The translations under genes were made by a program, and so were the position numbers. Shown one piece after another: positions 59,306 to 64,000 of a stretch of DNA of 64,000 nt. The notes below the pieces were generated by a model. That model was given only the letters and a program-made list of their open reading frames with translations. It searched no databases and was not told the DNA's origin. The stretch covers positions 45,689,169 through 45,753,168 of the forward strand of contig OX485806.1 in NCBI GenBank assembly GCA_950295325.1. The letters run 5' to 3'. The stretch is from Polytrichum commune (taxonomy: Eukaryota > Streptophyta > Polytrichopsida > Polytrichales > Polytrichaceae). Numbering within the stretch: position 1 is the first letter of the stretch; every line of letters starts with the position of its first letter.

Positions 59306-60050
59306 CACCTCAATCGGAGGTGTGAACTACGAGATATGGCAATTTGAGTGGGGCGTTGTCCCGGGACAACGCCATGGTACAGCAGTGGCCTGGTAGTAAT
59401 TCTTGGGATTGCCAAGGTTTGAACATGCATAACTTCCTCAATACTTGCCTGAATGAAGCAACTGAGGTGTCCATTGGTATTTACATGAAGCGTAGATGAA
59501 GATGGAGTGGTTGCTTGTTAGCATCAGATGTTATATAAAGAAGTTATGATGGTCTAAAGTTGTTGGAGGCTTCTAGCCCCAACGGCTAAGGGAAAATGTC
59601 TATTTGGCCCCAACTCTTGATAGAGAGACAAAATGTTTCTTGACAGTGGTGTAGGGGCCCTACCAAAAGTCCTAGAGGCTTATATGGGTGAGGTGGTGTG
59701 GCCTCACCCACCTGAGGCCGAACGACACGGCCTCCATGGGCTTTGGCCCAATGTAAGGGCATAACTGCCTAGTATGATTCGGGTTGTTGTAGTGTTGCTC
59801 CGGCTATGCGATGATCAATATAAGATTGGACTTCCATGGATGGAAGTCTACATGTAAGAATTGGTTACCGATTAAGGGGGTGAGTCCTGAAAGCAAAGTA
59901 AGAGGGTCCGTTCCTCTTTTATGAATTATAAGGTCTGGGTAGGAGGAACTTAACATTAGCATAGCGGAATGCGAAGGGTTAACGCTCGTGATCCTTGCTA
60001 GAAATGAAAATGGTTAAGATGGTTAAGGGGAATTAGCACAGGTTGCAACA
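59306..60050 (+). mobile_element. LTR A, 5'-truncated, plus orientation
   Basis: It starts inside the LTR at GAACACCTCAATCGGAGGTG and ends CACAGGTTGCAACA. About 230 bp of the LTR start are missing. The palindrome is kept in changed form (59352-59373). LINE leader sequence abuts on the left and a Copia fragment on the right. Confidence 0.88.
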
Positions 60051-60064
60051 ACATTGGATGGTTA

Positions 60065-60650
60065 TGAAATTCATCATGAAGTAATTGAAGGGTACGTTGG
60101 ACTTTAATTTATATATGGAAGGCAAGGATATTATCTTGAGAGGCTTTTGCAATGTTGATTGGATATGATATGCAAATGACCGGTGATACACCACATGGTA
60201 TGTGTTTTTTGTTGGCGTTTGACGTTATTTCGTTGAATTGCAAGAACCAACTAACCATTGCATTATTTGCAACAGAGGCAGAGTACATGGCTACTAATCA
60301 TTGTACTAAGGAAATAGTTTGGCTTAGGTAACTTTTGGCAGATGTGGGATATGTGCAAGAAGGATCGACATCCATCATGCGTGACAATCAAGGATGCATA
60401 GCACTTGCAAAGAATTGCACATATCATTATCACACTAGACATATTGATGTACAACATCATTTCATTAGTGAGAAATTAGAAAACCAAGAGATATATTTGA
60501 AGTATTATCCAATGAAGATCATGTTAGTGCATGTGCTAACCAAACCAGTTGCAAAAAATAGGCATCAAATATTAACAAAAACAATGGGTTTAAAAGCCTT
60601 ACAAAGTGGGAGTGTAGAGGGTAGAACATTAGATTGCTTGTAGTTAATAG
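60065..60650 (+). pseudogene. Ty1/copia RNase H region, decayed
   Basis: The plus strand reads LKGTLDFNLYMEGKDIILRG, then WNCKNQLTIALFATEAEYMA, NHCTKEIVWLR, stop, LLADVGYVQEGSTSIMRDNQ, GCIALAKN, HTRHIDVQHHFISEKLEN and VLTKPVAKNRHQ. These are the RNase H blocks of plant Copia elements (TEAEY.A, DN..A..L..N...H.R.KHI, VLTKPL). Stops follow WLR and occur upstream; the first RNase H Asp region is blurred. The region leads directly into a purine tract and LTR, so this is the 3' end of a Copia element whose other part has been lost to the LTR A junction at 60050. Confidence 0.92.
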
Positions 60651-60878
60651 AAATATAATGGAAAAAACATGATAAAAAAATAAGGTTAATATAAAGCTAC
60701 CAGATTAGTTCGCAAAGGGATAAGAGTTATCCTATATTATTTGTATGAACCAATGAAGAGAATTAAGAACATCAAAAGACAATGCAAAGAGAACATGAAA
60801 TCATCTCAGTCTTAGCATTATTCATATGCCTTTGCATAGGTATTATTGCTTGTACAATTTTATCTCCTACTGATTCCA
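60613..60878 (+). mobile_element. Copia 3' LTR, 266 bp
   Basis: It is preceded by the purine tract AAAGTGGGAG (60603-60612), starts TGTAGAGGGTAGAAC and ends about CTACTGATTCCA. It matches the minus-strand LTR at 5419-5676 throughout. The exact right end is inferred from where that match stops. Confidence 0.8.
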
Positions 60879-61199
60879 ATATTTATATGGTTATAGTATT
60901 ACAATTTTGAGTTCATTACAAATTTGTATAAGCATTATCTTATGTATGTATATGTGTGTGTATGTGTTTATATCCTTAGAATTTAGTTTACCATTGGTAT
61001 TATGTCAATGCATTTTTAACCATACACCTTGTTTTTTATGACGATCCTAAACCTAGGGTTCAATTCATATGTAACTGTCTTTATTGAATCACTCCGTTTT
61101 GAACGAATCTATTTGGTCTTGCATTGTTTTACAATTATGTTTAAACTAAAATGAAGACCTTATACATAAATATAAGTTCATTGTTGACCATGATAAAAT
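60879..61199. other. Spacer without recognised features
   Basis: AT-rich, with a TATGTGTG microsatellite near 60945-60970. Nothing coding was recognised. Confidence 0.5.
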
Positions 61200-62275
61200 G
61201 TTGGTGCCGTAATGGCGGAACTAGTTGTGCTAAGGGCGTAGATGTGATTGCCATTGTTACGTGAGGGTTTGGAGCGATTGCATGACATCATTCCTCAATT
61301 TGTCGTTGGCCTTCTTAACTCTAAGCTCTAGCTCCTCAATCGTGGCATGGTTCAGAGGGCCTTAAAGCTCGAGGGTGGCCTCGCAACTAAAGGAATAGGG
61401 GCCACTTGGTGGACAACATATGCATGCTGTCGGGATGGCTCCGACTAAGGAGGCTTACTTTGTTCGGGAGGGGGGGTGGTATGTTGTGGGTAAGAAAACT
61501 AGAACTGGTGCAATTGTGAGTTTTGCATTTGTTTAGTTTGCTTGATTACCCTTTCTATCCTCCTAGCTTCTTTTTTAACCTCCTCTAAGTCTTGAGGGTT
61601 AGAATTGAAAATCTCCCGGATAGTGCCATGTTTGTTAAATTTTTGTATAAAGTAAAACCTAGTTGTATCATTTGCGAGAACGGTTCGTACGTACCAGGTT
61701 ACTACTGTCTCAAAACGCCAAATATAAGACATAATACTTTTAGATAGGCTTTGTCACATGTTTGTCAATGCTACGTATGCGCTCTGTTGGCCCATTTCTA
61801 GCTTAAACTATCAAAAAAATGTTGTCTGCAGCATTTCCATATCGCCGAATGTTCTCACATCGTGGGACCTTTTCCCCTTATAAGCTGCACCCTCTAGCGT
61901 AGTCAAAAACCGAAAAATCTTATATGTGTCATCATTGATCACGTTGGCCAACATTGCCTTGATGTATCGTTCGATGTGGGTCAAAGGGTCCTCATGCGAG
62001 AGGCCATCACACTTCGGACAATAACTTGGCATTGCTCTCGGAGCTACTGTCTGTGGCATTAGAATGGAAGGCTCCCTAGGAGCCATCATGGCATCCAAAG
62101 GATTCACCATGGATTTGGGTTGTACCACTCTAACCGGACTCTCCGTGGTAGGGGATTTTTTCCTCTGGTGGTTGAACTCTAGACCTAGATTATCATCTTT
62201 TGCTTCCTTAGTTTTTTTGGATTTCAGTCATTCGTTCTTCGGCCTCTTATCTTGTGTCGCCACCGATGCAGACAT
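61200..62275 (-). pseudogene. Ty3/gypsy Tat-like gag, decayed
   Basis: A minus ATG at 62275 starts MSASVATQDKRPKNE, then, past a stop, RKKSPTTESPVRVVQPKSMV, GLSHEDPLTHIERYIKAMLA, NDDTYKIFRFLTTLEGAA, SHDVRTFGDMEMLQTTFF, SYIWRFETVVTWYV and EVKKEARRIERVIKQTKQMQ. This is the capsid part of plant Ty3/gypsy gag: the DP..HI..Y block, then F...L.G.A, then the region ending in the ARR basic helix. Several Trp codons have become stop or Cys. It sits 165 bp downstream of a PBS on the same strand. The pol expected to its left is missing. The gag resembles what would belong with the pol at 18297-21605. Confidence 0.85.
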
Positions 62276-62439
62276 GATTAGCATTGTTGGGGTGTCGTAC
62301 AATCTTCCCCTAGTAATACCATTGCACACGTGGCCTATGGCGTATGACGAACTTCTATTTGGTTAAACTCTTCTTCTCTTAGTCTAAATGTATAAGTACT
62401 CAAGGAAATGTCATCTAGGCGTGGCGAAGGCATCCACCC

Positions 62440-62457
62440 TCCTTAGCATGGTCGCCA
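62440..62457 (-). other. Primer-binding site TGGCGACCATG type
   Basis: The minus strand reads TGGCGACCATGCTAAGGA, four bases (TAAT) after an LTR end CCCCACA at 62462. It is the same site type, with the same spacing, as at 18242-18259. Confidence 0.75.
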
Positions 62458-62461
62458 ATTA

Positions 62462-63315
62462 TGTGGGGTTTTCGGGCCACACCCTCTGAGAGAGCCTAAA
62501 AGTGCCGCACAAATCCTTCTGTGAAGGTGGCCTGCACTTGCAGGTGCCCAAGCCGAACCCGGATGGTAGGTGTATAAGGTGACTGCTAAGATTTTTGGAA
62601 GAACATTGAAATTGCCGTTGTAATACCTTTGGAGGTTGGGCATTAGTTTTTACTATTGTGGCTCTAATATCCATTGATCATTTTCATAACTAGTTCTAAC
62701 CTAGACCTATGACCTAGTCTAAGCGCACATGTACCAAACTTGAAACCAAGGCAATCCTAACTTATGTATCAAAATGGCTTTGGTACACACCAACTGGTGT
62801 GATTCATACCATCCTTAGGCTCCGTGGACGAAACAACAACGGTTTGATTGATTGTTCAATTTCTTCATACTTCCTTATGTAGTTGTGTTTAGATTTCCTA
62901 AGCAGGGGGACTTGGCTTAAGTCCCACCTTCTCCACAACTTCTTTCTTACTTAGTTAATTTTTTTACACATCATACCTTACTACATTCATGTATTAGGCA
63001 TCACCCCTAACTTGGTTGGTGCATCCCTTAGTTTGTAACCTCCTAAGGCCTCGTACATGTCCCTTGAAGGTCGGGTGATAGCTCAAACCTTTTGGACTTC
63101 AACGGTCTGAAGAGTGGTGTCACCCTACCAAATTAAGTTTCCAATTTGGATTTTTCTACGAACAAGGGTTCACGATATTTTTTAATGTTTTTATTGCTAA
63201 GTGTGTTACACTAGATGTATCGCAAAATGCAATTTAATGGGACCAAGATGATAAGCAACTTATTGCACAATTTTCATGGATTGGGACTATAACTCCCAAT
63301 CCATGGGGCCAACAA
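62462..63315 (-). mobile_element. 5' LTR edge of the gag-bearing Tat-like element (far end not found)
   Basis: On the minus strand the LTR ends ..GGCCCGAAAACCCCACA at 62462, followed by TAAT and the PBS. The other end should lie to the right, but I find no matching TG start before LTR A begins at 63316, so it may be cut. A short minus open frame at 62643-62443 is not a recognised protein. Confidence 0.6.
63275..63305. repeat. Perfect 12-bp inverted repeat (hairpin)
   Basis: CATGGATTGGGA (63275-63286), loop CTATAAC, then TCCCAATCCATG (63294-63305). It lies 10 bases before the start of an LTR A. Confidence 0.85.
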
Positions 63316-64000
63316 TGCCGCACACCTCTCCATGAGGAGTGCCCAAAACACCATGGGCACAAGGGGGACCCCGGAGTGACACCTGGGACTTGTGGCGCCG
63401 TTGGTGAGAAGGCCCAAGTGATCCTAGTGTGGGAGAGGGCCCCGGGCGTTGGGAACGCCTCCCACCCACGGAGACTAGGATGCACGAGGGTAAGGCCATA
63501 AGCTCTGCGTAGCTTATGGCGTGTAGATTCCATAATGCTCAAGAACACCTCAATCGGAGGTGTGAGCTAGGAGTTATGGCAATTTGAGTGAGGCGCTCTC
63601 CCGGGACAGCGCCCTGGTACAGCAGTGCCTGGGAGTGCTTCCCGAGACTGCCAAGGTTCAAACAAGCATAATTTCCTCAATACTTGCCTGAATGGGGCAA
63701 GTGAGGATTCCATCGGCATCTACCTGAAGCCTAGATGAAGATGGAGTGGTTTCTTGTTATCATCAGACTTCATACAAGGAAGTTATGATGGTCTGAAGCT
63801 GCTGGGGCTTTTTGGCCCAGCAACTAAGAGAAAATGTCCACTTGGCCCCAACTCTTGGTAGAGAGACAAGAGGTTTCTTGACGGTGGGGTAGGGGCCCCG
63901 CGTAGAGTCCTAGAGGCTTATATGGGTGAGGTGGTGTGGCCTCACCCCCCGAGGCCGAACGGCATGGCCTCCATGGGCATTGGCCCAATGTGAGGCCATA
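63316..64000 (+). mobile_element. LTR A, plus orientation, continues beyond window
   Basis: It starts TGCCGCACACCTCTCCATGAG, the coding-sense start of family A, and follows the LTR through the palindrome region (63592-63613, one mismatch) to the right edge of the window. About 685 of 975 bp are present. Confidence 0.92.

Overview
This is plant nuclear DNA, most likely from a large, repeat-rich genome; a gymnosperm or similar seed plant is my inference. The evidence is plant-type LTR retrotransposons of several lineages in many states of decay, a long plant-like LINE, nested insertions, and only one recognisable host-gene remnant. I see no bacterial-type genes, rRNA, canonical tRNA gene or CRISPR array.

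Layout. 0-0.76 kb: minus-strand end of a broken DUF1336 (EDR2 C-terminal) gene with one clear intron. 0.8-6.6 kb: mostly anonymous DNA with small repeats and a Copia LTR (5419-5676). 6.66-13.35 kb: a solo LTR of family A split by an element I call C (copy 1, 7377-13119), itself carrying an AT-rich insert. 13.5-21.9 kb: LTR-A fragment, decayed Ty3/gypsy integrase, a 3-kb Tat-type LTR with primer-binding site, a nearly full Tat-type pol in the opposite orientation, and a Copia scrap. 22-31.9 kb: AT-rich, largely anonymous, with an unidentified duplicated-domain pseudogene (27.1-28.0 kb) and a solo LTR A (28308-29242). 31895-38956: a complete, young family-A chromovirus (975-bp LTRs with about two differences, 5-bp target duplication) that lacks reverse transcriptase. 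39-48 kb: two copies of a GACT-rich repeat (E) and a second family-A fragment interrupted by a 937-bp insert. 48.05-60.05 kb: a decayed A/C-rich LINE on the minus strand, flanked by LTR-A fragments and split by element C copy 2 (54254-58350). 60.05-64 kb: Copia RNase H plus 3' LTR, a Tat-type gag with PBS and LTR edge, and another LTR A running off the end.

The most interesting object is family C. Both copies end in TG...CA, are flanked by 5-bp target duplications (TTGGG/TTGGG; TTATT/TTCTT), have no visible RT or integrase, and carry one long gag-like/coiled-coil ORF between a conserved leader and a conserved AATAAA. They could be solo LTRs with an ORF inside, a trans-mobilised retroelement, or a short-TIR transposon. 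Other points worth a look: a palindrome in LTR A whose two arms have changed in step between copies, the RT-less but recently mobile chromovirus with tandem repeats in its RNase H region, and the head-on junction between a plus-strand Tat LTR/PBS and a minus-strand Tat pol.

No gene network can be inferred. Almost all coding potential is transposon-derived and broken, and the nesting gives relative ages: LINE older than C copy 2, and a solo LTR A older than C copy 1.
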